Source: an uncultured Erysipelotrichaceae bacterium (GTDB lineage: Bacteria; Bacillota_I; Bacilli_A; RF39; UBA660). From it: a DNA stretch of 22,277 nt. Numbering within the stretch: position 1 is the stretch's first letter; each line of letters starts with the position of its first letter. This document shows, piece by piece, positions 13,846 to 21,829 of this stretch. The notes below the pieces were generated by a model. The model made no database searches and had not been told where the DNA came from. It saw nothing but the letters and a program-made list of their open reading frames with translations. The position numbers and the translations under genes were made by a program. Location: contig CADBRL010000005.1 of assembly GCA_902797105.1 (NCBI GenBank), forward strand, positions 1 to 22,277. The letters are read 5' to 3'.

Positions 13846-13865
13846 TATGAAGGAGGGTATTTATA

Positions 13866-14852
13866 ATGGGCTTATTTGATAAATTAAAAAAAATTATTAA
13901 TAAAAAAGAAAATATAGAAGTAAAGGATGAAAATGTAAAAAAATATGATGAAGGTTTAGAAAAATCAAGAAATGAATTTGTTTCTAAACTTAGTATGCTT
14001 GGTATTAAATATACTAAAATAAATGATGAATATTTTGATGAACTGGAAAATATTTTGATTATGGCTGATATTGGGGTTAATACCGTTATGGATTTTATGG
14101 ATAGACTTAGAAAAAGAGTAAAGTCTGAAAATATAACTGATACTAAATATTTAAATGAAGTTATTGTTGATGAACTTTTTATAATATATGTTAATAATGA
14201 ATCTATAACTGATAAAATAAATATGGCTGAAGATGGACCAACAGTTATACTTATGGTTGGTGTTAATGGAGTAGGTAAAACCACAACAATTGCTAAACTG
14301 GCTCATAAATATAAAAATGAAGGCAAAAATGTAATGTTAATAGCTGGTGATACTTTTAGAGCTGGAGCTGTTGAACAATTAAAAATTTGGGCTGATAGAA
14401 CTAATTCTTTATTTTATGGCAAAGAAAATACTGATCCCGCTGGTGTTATTTATGATGGTCTTTTAAAAGCAAAAGAAGCTGATGCTGATATAGTTTTAAT
14501 TGATACTGCAGGTAGACTTCACAATAAAGTTAATTTAATGAAAGAACTAGAAAAAATAAATAAAGTTATTGGTAGAATTATTCCCGGAGCACCTCATGAA
14601 ACATTACTTGTAATTGATGCCACTACTGGTCAAAATGGTATTATGCAAGCTAAAGCATTTAAAGAAATTACTGATATTACAGGAATAGTTTTAACTAAAC
14701 TTGATGGAACTGCTAAAGGCGGAATTGTACTTGCAATAAAGGAAGAAGTAAATATTCCTGTTAAATTTGTAGGTCTCGGAGAAAAAATGACAGATTTAAT
14801 TCCATTTGATATAGAAAATTATATTTATGGTTTATTTAAGGATTTGATGTAA
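13866..14852 (+). CDS. ftsY: Signal recognition particle receptor FtsY, 328 aa
   Basis: FtsY is the membrane-associated SRP GTPase that receives ribosome-nascent chain-SRP complexes and passes them to the Sec translocon. The N-terminal basic amphipathic helix (MGLFDKLKKIINKK) suits membrane binding, and there is no long acidic A domain, as in other Firmicutes. The NG domain has GVNGVGKTT (132-140), DTFRAGAVEQL (162-172), DTAGR (213-217), TKLDGTAKGG (277-286) and the closing GLGEKMTDLIPF (303-314). The ribosome-binding site AAGGAGGG is the strongest in the window. The stop overlaps the ylxM start by one base. Confidence 0.97.
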   Translation: MGLFDKLKKIINKKENIEVKDENVKKYDEGLEKSRNEFVSKLSMLGIKYTKINDEYFDELENILIMADIGVNTVMDFMDRLRKRVKSENITDTKYLNEVIVDELFIIYVNNESITDKINMAEDGPTVILMVGVNGVGKTTTIAKLAHKYKNEGKNVMLIAGDTFRAGAVEQLKIWADRTNSLFYGKENTDPAGVIYDGLLKAKEADADIVLIDTAGRLHNKVNLMKELEKINKVIGRIIPGAPHETLLVIDATTGQNGIMQAKAFKEITDITGIVLTKLDGTAKGGIVLAIKEEVNIPVKFVGLGEKMTDLIPFDIENYIYGLFKDLM

Positions 14853-15151
14853 TGGAAGAATTTGTATACTATGGAGAACTATTTAATATATATGGTTCAC
14901 TATTAAATGAATCAAATAGAAAATATTATAAACTATATTATGAAGAAAACTTTACTTTACAAGAAATAGCAGATTTAGAAAAAGTATCTAAAAGTTATGT
15001 AGGTAATATAATTAATAAGACAAGTAAAAAGTTAAAAGAATATGAAAGTAAATTGCATATTTATGAAAGTAAAAGAAAATTGGAAGAAATATTATTTTTA
15101 GATGATATAAATAAGATAAAAAATAGTATAAAAGAATTAATAGAGTTCTAA
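14852..15151 (+). CDS. ylxM: YlxM family helix-turn-helix protein (UPF0122), 99 aa
   Basis: The family core is visible: LLNESNRKYYKLYYEENFTL (residues 17-36), then the HTH QEIADLEKVSKSYVGNIINK (37-56), then a coiled-coil tail. In Firmicutes ylxM lies with ftsY and ffh, and in streptococci it modulates SRP GTPase cycling and binds SRP RNA. The start overlaps the ftsY stop (taATG), so translation is coupled. Here ffh does not follow; the next gene is a carboxypeptidase. Confidence 0.9.
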   Translation: MEEFVYYGELFNIYGSLLNESNRKYYKLYYEENFTLQEIADLEKVSKSYVGNIINKTSKKLKEYESKLHIYESKRKLEEILFLDDINKIKNSIKELIEF

Positions 15152-15189
15152 TAAAAAATAATAATCATAATAATTAATAAGGTGTGTAT

Positions 15190-16347
15190 ATGAAAAAAGT
15201 TTTATTAATTATTATGAGTTTTTTATTTTTAACTCTAGGTGTTAAAGCTGAAGAAGATTTTGCTCCGAATGCCAAAAGTGCAATTCTAGTAGATAATCTA
15301 TCTGGTAAAGTACTTTATGAAAAAAATGCTGATGAAAAGTTGCCTCCAGCATCAATGACAAAACTTGGAAGTATGCTTTTAATTATGGAAGCAATAGATA
15401 ATGGTAGTTTAAAACTAGAAGATAAAGTAACAATAAGTGAAGAAGCAGCCAATATGGGAGGAAGTCAAGTATTTTTACAAGCCGGAGAAGTTTATTCTGT
15501 ACATGATTTACTCAAAGGAATAGCCATAGCAAGTGGTAATGATGCTGTAGTTGCCATGGCAGAAAAAATTGGTGGCTCACAATCTGCTTTTGTAGAAATG
15601 CTTAATAAAAGACTTAAAGAAATCGGAGCTGTAAATACCAATTTTGTAAATGCTCACGGGCTTGATGCAGAAGGACATTATTCTACGGCCAGAGATATGT
15701 CAATTATTGCCAGAGAACTTTTGAAACATAAAAAAATACTTGAATATACAAGTATATATGAAGAATATTTGGAAAAAAATGATGGTTCAAGAATTTGGCT
15801 TGTTAACACAAATAAACTTGTAAGATTTTATGAAGGCGTTGATGGACTTAAAACTGGATTTACAAAAACAGCAGGTTATTGTTTAACAGCAACAGCTAAA
15901 AAAGATAATTTTCGATTAGTATCTGTAGTAATGGGGGAAGATACAACAGAAAATAGAAGTAGTGATACAGTTAAAATGTTAAATTATGCTTTTAATACTT
16001 TTAAGATAAACATAATTAAGACTAAAGGTGAAGTTCTTGGAAAAGTAAGAGTAGAGCATGGTAAACAAGATTTTACAAATGTTGTTTTAGCACAAGATTC
16101 TACGGAACTTTTAAAAAATACAGATAAAGCTATAAATTATAATTTTAATTTACTTGTTGATAAAATAAAAGCTCCGGTTAAAAAAGGTGATATAGTTGGT
16201 TTAGCTCAAATAATTGATGATGCTGGAAATATTATTGATGAAGTTGATGTAACTGTAGAAAAAGATGTAAAAAAAGCAAATATTTTAGATTATATGCTTA
16301 AAAATTTGATTGTTCTTGCAAAAGGAAAAACTTTATTAAAACAATAA
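15190..16347 (+). CDS. dacF: D-Ala-D-Ala carboxypeptidase, DacF/PBP5 type, 385 aa
   Basis: This is a low-molecular-weight penicillin-binding protein that removes the terminal D-Ala from peptidoglycan stem peptides, limiting cross-links. A signal peptide spans residues 1-20, with likely cleavage after VKA. The three active-site motifs are S55-M-T-K58, S115-G-N117 and K221-T-G223. A C-terminal beta domain precedes an amphipathic tail (DYMLKNLIVLAKGKTLLK) that should hold the enzyme on the outer membrane face. I chose the ATG at 15190 because AAGGTG lies about 6 bases upstream; a GTG at 15184 is inside that site. Whether it is vegetative DacA or sporulation DacF cannot be told from sequence alone. 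Confidence 0.95.
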   Translation: MKKVLLIIMSFLFLTLGVKAEEDFAPNAKSAILVDNLSGKVLYEKNADEKLPPASMTKLGSMLLIMEAIDNGSLKLEDKVTISEEAANMGGSQVFLQAGEVYSVHDLLKGIAIASGNDAVVAMAEKIGGSQSAFVEMLNKRLKEIGAVNTNFVNAHGLDAEGHYSTARDMSIIARELLKHKKILEYTSIYEEYLEKNDGSRIWLVNTNKLVRFYEGVDGLKTGFTKTAGYCLTATAKKDNFRLVSVVMGEDTTENRSSDTVKMLNYAFNTFKINIIKTKGEVLGKVRVEHGKQDFTNVVLAQDSTELLKNTDKAINYNFNLLVDKIKAPVKKGDIVGLAQIIDDAGNIIDEVDVTVEKDVKKANILDYMLKNLIVLAKGKTLLKQ

Positions 16348-16368
16348 AAAAGCCGTTATGGCTTTTTT
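16346..16368. terminator. Bidirectional terminator between dacF and the amidoligase gene
   Basis: AAAAAAGCC (16346-16354) pairs with GGCTTTTTT (16360-16368) around GTTAT. It overlaps the stop codons of both convergent genes. The same hairpin recurs at 21878-21897. Confidence 0.88.
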
Positions 16369-17764
16369 AAATTACTTTTTTACTTAATTTTCTTTTAGCA
16401 TCTATATCTATTAAAGTATGGTCAATTTTATGGGGTATACCACCAATAATGTTAATAATTTTAGTATTACTTTCATATCTTTCTTTATAGATTTCTTTTT
16501 CTTCTTTAGTTGTAAATAATAAATCTAGTAATAAATCAAGACGTTTTCTTTCATCTGGCTCTTGGCCGATTTTTTTAACTAAAGGATTTTGATTTTCTTT
16601 GGTATTTAAATCATGAGAAACTTGAATAAGTCTTGTAAAAAGATTTATATTGGCAAGTAGTTCTTTGAAAGATATTTCACCATTACCCATTCTAAATTCT
16701 ATAGTGTTCTTTTCAGGATTATTTATATTTTGTAAGTTTAATCCTCGACATCTTGTTTTACTAATTTTCTTAATACTATAAATGTAACCTAATAAAGTAT
16801 TATTTTCTTCTAATTCACCACTGGTAATTGATTCTAGTAATTCTTCTTTTATTTTACTGGCAAAAGTTAATGCATTTTTTCTTTTTTTTTTACTAGCTCT
16901 GTCTGTTATTTTATAAATTATATTTTCACAATTACCATATAAATATAAAAACATAGCATAATCTTCTTTAGATTTTAGATAATTTGCTCCGATATGAATG
17001 TGTCCCCCAGTACCATTGGTTGAAAATCCCATCTTTTCTAGCGTGTCACAAACTGATGCAAGAGTAGTTAAATCTTTATTTGTATAATGAAGAATTGGTG
17101 ATATTACTTCAAATTCATTTTCTAAAGTTGTTTCGTTAATTATTTCAAATGTTCCAAATAAACTTGGAATATTTTTTAATTTGGCAGCTTCATCATGAAC
17201 TACTTCTAATTCTACACCAATTGTTATTTCTGGAGATATATCCATTAATTTAATATTATTATTTGTTGTATAAATGTCCTTTTTTCTTTCTTCGTTAGTA
17301 TCAAGTAAATATCTTATTTCGGAGTCATCTATTTGATTTATTAAAAAAGCTTCTAGGTTATTATTAGGACCAAATGTATAATGTACATTTTTTATGTATT
17401 CCATTTTTTCTGCAACAGTTTGGGCTTCATTAAAACTTTCAATTATTAAATTGGTATTTTGGCTTGCAACAACAAAAATTGCTTTTAAAGGCACATATGT
17501 TGGTTTCATTTTATTTAAGAAATCATGTCCAATTTCTTGTAATTCTTCATGTGTAAAAGCTTTTAATAATGTTTTTATATCAAATTTTTCAAATAGAGCT
17601 ATATTTGAATTAAATGTTTCTTCTCTTAAAATAGGGTCCTTGATACATAAAACTATAATTATAAATTCTTCTATTTTTAAATTAGTTGTATCTTTAAAGA
17701 AATTCATAATAAATTCATCATTTTGTTTTTCAAAATTTTTTTTAATTTCTCGTAATTTTCCCAT
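16367..17764 (-). CDS. Amidoligase-fold protein (glutamine synthetase-like COOH-NH2 ligase), 465 aa
   Basis: The C-terminal half has the signature of the putative amidoligase family. ITIGVELEV (180-188) gives the first metal-binding acids. NEFEVISPIL (216-225) corresponds to the E-x-VSP motif. GGHIHIG (253-259) supplies the histidines, and NTIEFRMGNGE (353-363) carries the Arg and last acid. Such enzymes form amide or peptide bonds at carboxylates using ATP. The N-terminal about 170 residues are helical and of unknown function. The start is the ATG at 17764, with GGGGG 8 bases upstream; the longer frame to 17818 crosses the promoter. Known amidoligases often sit with GAT-II or ATP-grasp partners; none is near, so its substrate is unknown. 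The fold assignment is good, the activity inferred. Confidence 0.75.
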   Translation of the reverse strand: MGKLREIKKNFEKQNDEFIMNFFKDTTNLKIEEFIIIVLCIKDPILREETFNSNIALFEKFDIKTLLKAFTHEELQEIGHDFLNKMKPTYVPLKAIFVVASQNTNLIIESFNEAQTVAEKMEYIKNVHYTFGPNNNLEAFLINQIDDSEIRYLLDTNEERKKDIYTTNNNIKLMDISPEITIGVELEVVHDEAAKLKNIPSLFGTFEIINETTLENEFEVISPILHYTNKDLTTLASVCDTLEKMGFSTNGTGGHIHIGANYLKSKEDYAMFLYLYGNCENIIYKITDRASKKKRKNALTFASKIKEELLESITSGELEENNTLLGYIYSIKKISKTRCRGLNLQNINNPEKNTIEFRMGNGEISFKELLANINLFTRLIQVSHDLNTKENQNPLVKKIGQEPDERKRLDLLLDLLFTTKEEKEIYKERYESNTKIINIIGGIPHKIDHTLIDIDAKRKLSKKVI

Positions 17765-17789
17765 AAAAATAACCCCCATATTCAATATA

Positions 17790-17818
17790 ATTGTATCATA
17801 TTTTGTAGCTTTTGTCAA
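17790..17818 (-). promoter_or_regulatory. Strong promoter of the amidoligase gene
   Basis: On the minus strand TTGACA (17818-17813) and TACAAT (17795-17790) are exactly 17 bases apart, with a TGA extended -10. A second TTGACA lies at 17829-17824, 11 bases upstream. Confidence 0.75.
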
Positions 17819-17829
17819 ATCAGTGTCAA

Positions 17830-17856
17830 ATAAAAAGAATAAGTGACTTATTCTTT
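17830..17856 (-). terminator. Terminator of trmL
   Basis: AAAGAATAA (17834-17842) pairs with TTATTCTTT (17848-17856) around GTGAC, with a T-rich tail on the minus strand. The stem includes the trmL stop. Confidence 0.7.
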
Positions 17857-18366
17857 AAAATCTTCAATTTCAGTTTTGGATTTATGTGGTTCATCGAATA
17901 ATAAACCATTATAATTTCTTTGCCTTAAGGCTTCATATATCATGATTGCTACGGTGTTTGATAAATTAAGAGCTCGTACATTAGCAGTCATGGGCATTCT
18001 CATGCAATGATCTATGTGTGGTTTTAATATTTCTTTAGGTATGCCGGTTGACTCTTTTCCAAATACAAAATAAAGGTCTTCATTTAAATTGCTATAATCA
18101 AAACTAGAGTGGGGCTTATGACCATATCTAGTTAGAAAATAAAATGTTCCATTTTGATTTTTATCTAAAAAATCATTCCAATTTTCATATACAAACCAAT
18201 TTAATTTATCTATATAATTAACACCACTTCTTTTAAGAGATGCATCATCAACTTTAAAACCTAAAGGTTTTATTAAATGAAGAGTAGCTCCGGTTGCTAC
18301 ACAAGTCCTCATTATATTTCCAGTATTTTGAGGTATTTCTGGTTCAAATAATACTATATTTATCAT
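17848..18366 (-). CDS. trmL: tRNA (cytidine/uridine-34 2'-O)-methyltransferase TrmL, 172 aa
   Basis: This is a SPOUT (alpha/beta knot) methyltransferase that methylates the wobble ribose of tRNA-Leu isoacceptors. The N-terminus NIVLFEPEIPQNTGNIMRTC contains the family signature PEIPxNTGNxxR. FVFGKESTGIP and MPMTANVRALNLSNTVAIMIYEA form the SAM-binding knot. Length is typical for the minimal SpoU-type TrmL. The start ATG at 18366 follows GGGGTG by 6 bases; a GTG at 18375 is inside that site. Confidence 0.95.
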   Translation of the reverse strand: MINIVLFEPEIPQNTGNIMRTCVATGATLHLIKPLGFKVDDASLKRSGVNYIDKLNWFVYENWNDFLDKNQNGTFYFLTRYGHKPHSSFDYSNLNEDLYFVFGKESTGIPKEILKPHIDHCMRMPMTANVRALNLSNTVAIMIYEALRQRNYNGLLFDEPHKSKTEIEDFKE

Positions 18367-18380
18367 AAATTTCACCCCTT

Positions 18381-18404
18381 AAAAAAAGGCTAATATTTGC
18401 CTTT
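18381..18404 (-). terminator. Terminator of the thioredoxin-fold gene
   Basis: AAAGGC (18385-18390) pairs with GCCTTT (18399-18404) around an 8-base loop, followed on the minus strand by a run of seven T residues. Confidence 0.75.
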
Positions 18405-18989
18405 GTATTCGTATATATCTAGTACTTTTTGAAAATCACTAGCATTTATTATATTGTTATCGTTTCTACGTACTACATCTATAATTTTTCCGTCTTTATA
18501 ATAAAGAATTGTTGGAACTTTTGTTATTTTATCTGTTTCAAATGCGTTATTTAATCTTGTTAAATAGTTATCTTCATTTAGCATTTCTTTTATATTTAAG
18601 TAGTAGAAAGAATCACTTAATTTGTATTTATCAATAATTGTTTTTAAGCCTGTTTCAAGCTTATATGTGTCTTTGTTTCCTGTGTAAGTTATTAATACAA
18701 AATATTCAGTAGGTGATTCAGCTAAGATTTGACTTACTTCTTCTAGATTTTTGATTTCTAAACTTACTGTTCCTGTGTTTACTAGATAACTCGTACTAAA
18801 TTTTTCTGTTTCTTTAACTTTGTTAACTCTATATGTATAAAAAATTACTAAAGCAAGTAAGAGAATACTTCCGATTATTAAAATAAAACTCTTTGAAGTG
18901 AATATATTTTTGGCTTCTTTTACTTCTTTAATTTCTGTTTCTGTTTTTTTAGTTTCCTTTGTTTTTGTTGCATTTTTTGTGTTTGTCAT
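18390..18989 (-). CDS. Membrane-anchored thioredoxin-fold protein lacking CXXC, 199 aa
   Basis: A Lys/Thr/Glu-rich cytoplasmic start (about 33 residues) precedes one membrane helix (about residues 34-52) and an extracytoplasmic domain. That domain has thioredoxin-like elements: EYFVLITYTGN where the CXXC would be, then a long helix, then TKVPTILYYKDGKIIDVV with the cis-Pro loop and the last two strands. No cysteine occurs at the active-site position, so it cannot be a disulfide oxidoreductase; bacteriocin accessory-type thioredoxin-like proteins are a possible comparison. I chose the ATG at 18989, which has GGTG close upstream and AAAGG further away. It lies 60 bases after ftsK with no clear terminator, so the two may be cotranscribed. 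Confidence 0.75.
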   Translation of the reverse strand: MTNTKNATKTKETKKTETEIKEVKEAKNIFTSKSFILIIGSILLLALVIFYTYRVNKVKETEKFSTSYLVNTGTVSLEIKNLEEVSQILAESPTEYFVLITYTGNKDTYKLETGLKTIIDKYKLSDSFYYLNIKEMLNEDNYLTRLNNAFETDKITKVPTILYYKDGKIIDVVRRNDNNIINASDFQKVLDIYEYKGKY

Positions 18990-19049
18990 AAAGCACCATA
19001 CCTTTCTTTTATAATATAACACATTCTTTTATATTTTTAAATAATTTTC

Positions 19050-21290
19050 TTATTCTTCGACATCATTTTTCTCTAACTTTACTAAAACTTCACGAGGTTT
19101 AGAACCATTTTGAGGACCAACTATGCCACGAGCTTCAAGTAAATCCATCATTCTAGCTGCTCTGTTGTATCCAAATCTAAATCTTCTTTGAATTAGTGAA
19201 GCACTTATTTTTCCTGTTTGAATGGCAAATTCTACAACATCATTATAAGCATCATCATCTTCACCACCAGTAGCGGAGTTACCTGAACCACTTGAAGTAT
19301 TTTGACTTACATTTTCAAATGTTTGGTCATATTTAGCCGTACCTTGGTTTTTACAAAAATCTATTAATCTCTTGATTTCATCATCATTTATGAAGCTACC
19401 TTGTATTCTTGTCGGAGCAGATTCACCCATTGGAAAATATAGCATATCACCTTTACCAAGAAGTCTTTCAGCACCTCTTTGGTCAAGAATAGTACGGGAG
19501 TCAATTTGTGATGCAACTGCAAAAGCAATACGCGATGGGATATTATTTTTAATTAAACCAGTAATGACATCTGTTGATGGTCTTTGAGTTGCAACTATTA
19601 AATGAATTCCTGCTGCACGTGCAAGTTGGGTAATACGAGTAATTGAGTCTTCAACTTCTTTAGATGCAACAAGCATTAAATCTGCAAGTTCATCGATTAT
19701 AACAACTATATAAGGCATTCTATTTTGTGGACTTTCTGGATGTTTTTTATTATATTTATCAATCATTTCATTATATCCAGTTATATTTTTTACTTCTTTA
19801 TCACTAAATGTTTGAAACCTTCTGTCCATTTCGGTTACAACTCTTTGAAGAGTTAAACTTGCTTTTTTAGGGTCACTTACAACTGGACAAAGTAGGTGAG
19901 GAATACCATTATAGTTTGTAAGTTCAACTTTTTTAGGGTCTACAAGAACTAGTTTTACTTCAGTTGGTTTATAACGCATTAATATTGATGCAATGATACC
20001 ATTGATACAAACGGATTTACCTGAACCAGTAGAACCAGCAACCAAAAGGTGTGGCATCTTTGTTAAATCAAATACTTTTGGTGTACCCATGATATCTTTA
20101 CCTAAAGCTGCACATATTTTAGCATCACTTTTTAAGTTTTGTGGACTTTCAAGAACTTCTCTTAGAGTAACACTTGAAATTGTAGGATTAGGTATTTCAA
20201 TACCAATTGTACTTTTTCCTGGAATAGGTGCTTGTATTATTACATCTTTAGCAGCGAGTGCCAAAGCAATTTCTTTATCAATACTTAATATTCTATTTAC
20301 TTTAGTAGCTGGTGGAACAGTAAGTTCGTATTCTGTAACTGCAGGGCCAATATGGATTTCTACAACTTTGGCAGCAATACCAAAATCTCTTAAAACTCTT
20401 TCAAGTATTTCTTTATTACTTTGTGTAAATGTTGTACTATTAACTTTTTTAGGTTTAGGCTTATCAAATATTTCATCAAATTTTGGTAAACGATAGTATT
20501 CATCTTCATTAGTTATTTCATCTTCTTTAGGTATATCTTTTTCTAACGATTCTTGCGTAATAGGTTTTGTTTTTAATTCTTCCATACTTGTTATAATAAT
20601 TTTTTCTTTTTCTAAAGGTTTAACTTCAGAAATTTCTTTTATTTCATCGCTATTACTAATCGGTATAACTTCTTCATTTGAGCTATTTTCATTATCTTTT
20701 TTCTTTCTTTTAAATAGGATAAATACTTTAGCAAATATATTTGATAAATTGAAATTAAATGTTAGAACTGATGCAAATATGCCAAGTAGAACTAAAATAA
20801 CTATTGTACCTGTTTTTCCAAATAATCCATAAAGTAGGGCAGTAAATAAAGCTCCGATAAAACCACCTCCGATTACCACAGTGGTAATACCAGATGTATT
20901 TAAAGCATTTGATGCATTTATTGATGATATTCTTTCCATAAAATTATTGTATGTTTCCATAATAATTTCTTTTGAATTTTGGGTTATAGATAAAAATTCA
21001 AAATGGCTTGCAACTAATAAAATAATGAAAAAAATATATAATCCTATTAGTTTGGGACTGCTAAATTTTGGCATTTTTCTTTTATAAAGCATGTAAACAC
21101 CAAGTATTATTAAAGATATTAAAATAATTATCCACCATGTACCAGCTAAAAATATTGCAAACTTTTTAATTAGAGAACCAATAAATCCAAAGCCAAAACC
21201 AATTATACCTATGAGTATAAGGATAAGACCAGTTAGTTCAACACTATAACTGCTGTTATTATTTTCTTTAGTTTTTTTCTTCTTTGCCAT
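19050..21290 (-). CDS. ftsK: DNA translocase FtsK/SpoIIIE, 746 aa
   Basis: This hexameric DNA pump clears chromosomes from the closing septum or packs the forespore. The N-terminus has four to five membrane helices (about 19-40, 47-67, 81-100, 136-156 and 160-180), then a charged linker (about 195-285). The motor has Walker A GSTGSGKS (419-426), Walker B IVVIIDELADL (528-538), and TQRPSTDVITGLIKNNIPSR (568-587). After a Ser/Gly-rich spacer, the gamma winged-helix domain (about 678-740; RRFRFGYNRAARMMDLLE) would read polar DNA sequences. The start ATG at 21290 follows AAGGTGAT. The number of N-terminal helices and short linker fit SpoIIIE/SftA-class proteins of Firmicutes. Confidence 0.97.
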   Translation of the reverse strand: MAKKKKTKENNNSSYSVELTGLILILIGIIGFGFGFIGSLIKKFAIFLAGTWWIIILISLIILGVYMLYKRKMPKFSSPKLIGLYIFFIILLVASHFEFLSITQNSKEIIMETYNNFMERISSINASNALNTSGITTVVIGGGFIGALFTALLYGLFGKTGTIVILVLLGIFASVLTFNFNLSNIFAKVFILFKRKKKDNENSSNEEVIPISNSDEIKEISEVKPLEKEKIIITSMEELKTKPITQESLEKDIPKEDEITNEDEYYRLPKFDEIFDKPKPKKVNSTTFTQSNKEILERVLRDFGIAAKVVEIHIGPAVTEYELTVPPATKVNRILSIDKEIALALAAKDVIIQAPIPGKSTIGIEIPNPTISSVTLREVLESPQNLKSDAKICAALGKDIMGTPKVFDLTKMPHLLVAGSTGSGKSVCINGIIASILMRYKPTEVKLVLVDPKKVELTNYNGIPHLLCPVVSDPKKASLTLQRVVTEMDRRFQTFSDKEVKNITGYNEMIDKYNKKHPESPQNRMPYIVVIIDELADLMLVASKEVEDSITRITQLARAAGIHLIVATQRPSTDVITGLIKNNIPSRIAFAVASQIDSRTILDQRGAERLLGKGDMLYFPMGESAPTRIQGSFINDDEIKRLIDFCKNQGTAKYDQTFENVSQNTSSGSGNSATGGEDDDAYNDVVEFAIQTGKISASLIQRRFRFGYNRAARMMDLLEARGIVGPQNGSKPREVLVKLEKNDVEE

Positions 21291-21308
21291 TTTTTATCAC
21301 CTTAATTA

Positions 21309-21337
21309 ATTATACCTTAATTTAAAAAAATATTCAA
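21309..21337 (-). promoter_or_regulatory. Promoter of ftsK
   Basis: On the minus strand TTGAAT (21337-21332) and TATAAT (21314-21309) are 17 bases apart, 18 bases before the start codon. The leader is about 12 bases, starting near the AAGGTGAT site. Confidence 0.6.
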
Positions 21338-21384
21338 ATGATTTTTTTTGAAAAATTGGCCATAATAAAAAACAATTTTAAAAC

Positions 21385-21496
21385 AAAAAAATTCTGATAC
21401 CTATTTTGGTATCAGATATGGTCGTTAAGACCTCAATCATTCAGCCTATGGCTGATAGGTCCGCTAGGGACACAATAATTAATTAATATTAATTAC
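21385..21496 (-). ncRNA. Candidate structured RNA of about 110 nt upstream of ftsK, family unknown
   Basis: A near-consensus promoter (21503-21531) predicts a start near 21496. An A/T leader is followed by three compact hairpins: GTCC-CTAGC-GGAC (21471-21459), TCAGCC-ATA-GGCTGA (21455-21441) and GGTC-TTAAC-GACC (21432-21420). An intrinsic terminator follows: CTGATACC-AAAATA-GGTATCAG (21415-21394) with a T-run. A competing pairing exists: GGACCT (21462-21457) with AGGTCT (21433-21428), which would break the first and third hairpins and enclose the second. That is the kind of switch seen in riboswitches and attenuators. It could be a free small RNA or an attenuated leader of ftsK, whose own promoter lies 47 bases further on. 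I cannot assign a known family. Confidence 0.6.
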
Positions 21497-21502
21497 ATAA
21501 CA

Positions 21503-21531
21503 TTTATATTATATTTTATATGTTTTGTCAA
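21503..21531 (-). promoter_or_regulatory. Promoter of the structured RNA
   Basis: On the minus strand TTGACA (21531-21526) and TATAAA (21508-21503) are exactly 17 bases apart. The -35 box begins one base after the stop of the toxin pseudogene. Confidence 0.7.
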
Positions 21532-21829
21532 TTATAAATAAGCACTTTTTATTAGAAAATCTTTAATAGGATTGTCGCTACATATATATGTATAATTATT
21601 TTTAAAAACTCTTTTTTTACTTATAGTTTTAATTTGTGTTGTAAATCCATAACTTTCTAAATTATATTTTTTCTAAAGGAATGCGTTTATAGCCATTTTT
21701 TTGATGTGATTGGTATTGCCGTTATATTATCATTTTTGGGTGTATCATCAGAGTTTAATTCAATGGCAAAGTGCATATGGCTTAACTCGGAGCCTATATT
21801 AATACCAAAATCTACTTTTAAACAGCAAC
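21532..21829 (-). pseudogene. MazF/PemK-family toxin pseudogene
   Basis: Translation on the minus strand gives three consecutive pieces in different frames that align with the PemK/MazF endoribonuclease order. First comes VDFGINIGSELSHMHFAIEL and a segment ending ITAIPITSKK (the usual family text is GENIGSE-x-x-x-RP/HF-A-V-VL then T-x-IPLTS). Next, after a shift at a run of A, is GYKRIPLEKI. After another shift comes NLESYGFTTQIKTISKKRV and onward to SAYL and TAA at 21534-21532. The N-terminus has no start codon or ribosome-binding site, and no antitoxin gene adjoins it. MazF-type toxins cut mRNA; this copy is dead. Bases 21830-21877 hold nothing else I can support. Confidence 0.75.

Noticed and set aside
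13727..14284. Long minus-strand open frame of 185 codons
   Set aside because: It is antisense to the end of the HerA-like gene and to ftsY, is Ser/Ile/Phe rich as expected for the reverse of AT-rich coding DNA, and has no ribosome-binding site.
17394..17846. Plus-strand open frame of 150 codons
   Set aside because: It is antisense to the amidoligase gene and its promoter; composition is that of a shadow frame.
19993..20496. Plus-strand open frame of 167 codons
   Set aside because: It is the shadow of the ftsK motor domain, which has all family motifs in the other strand.
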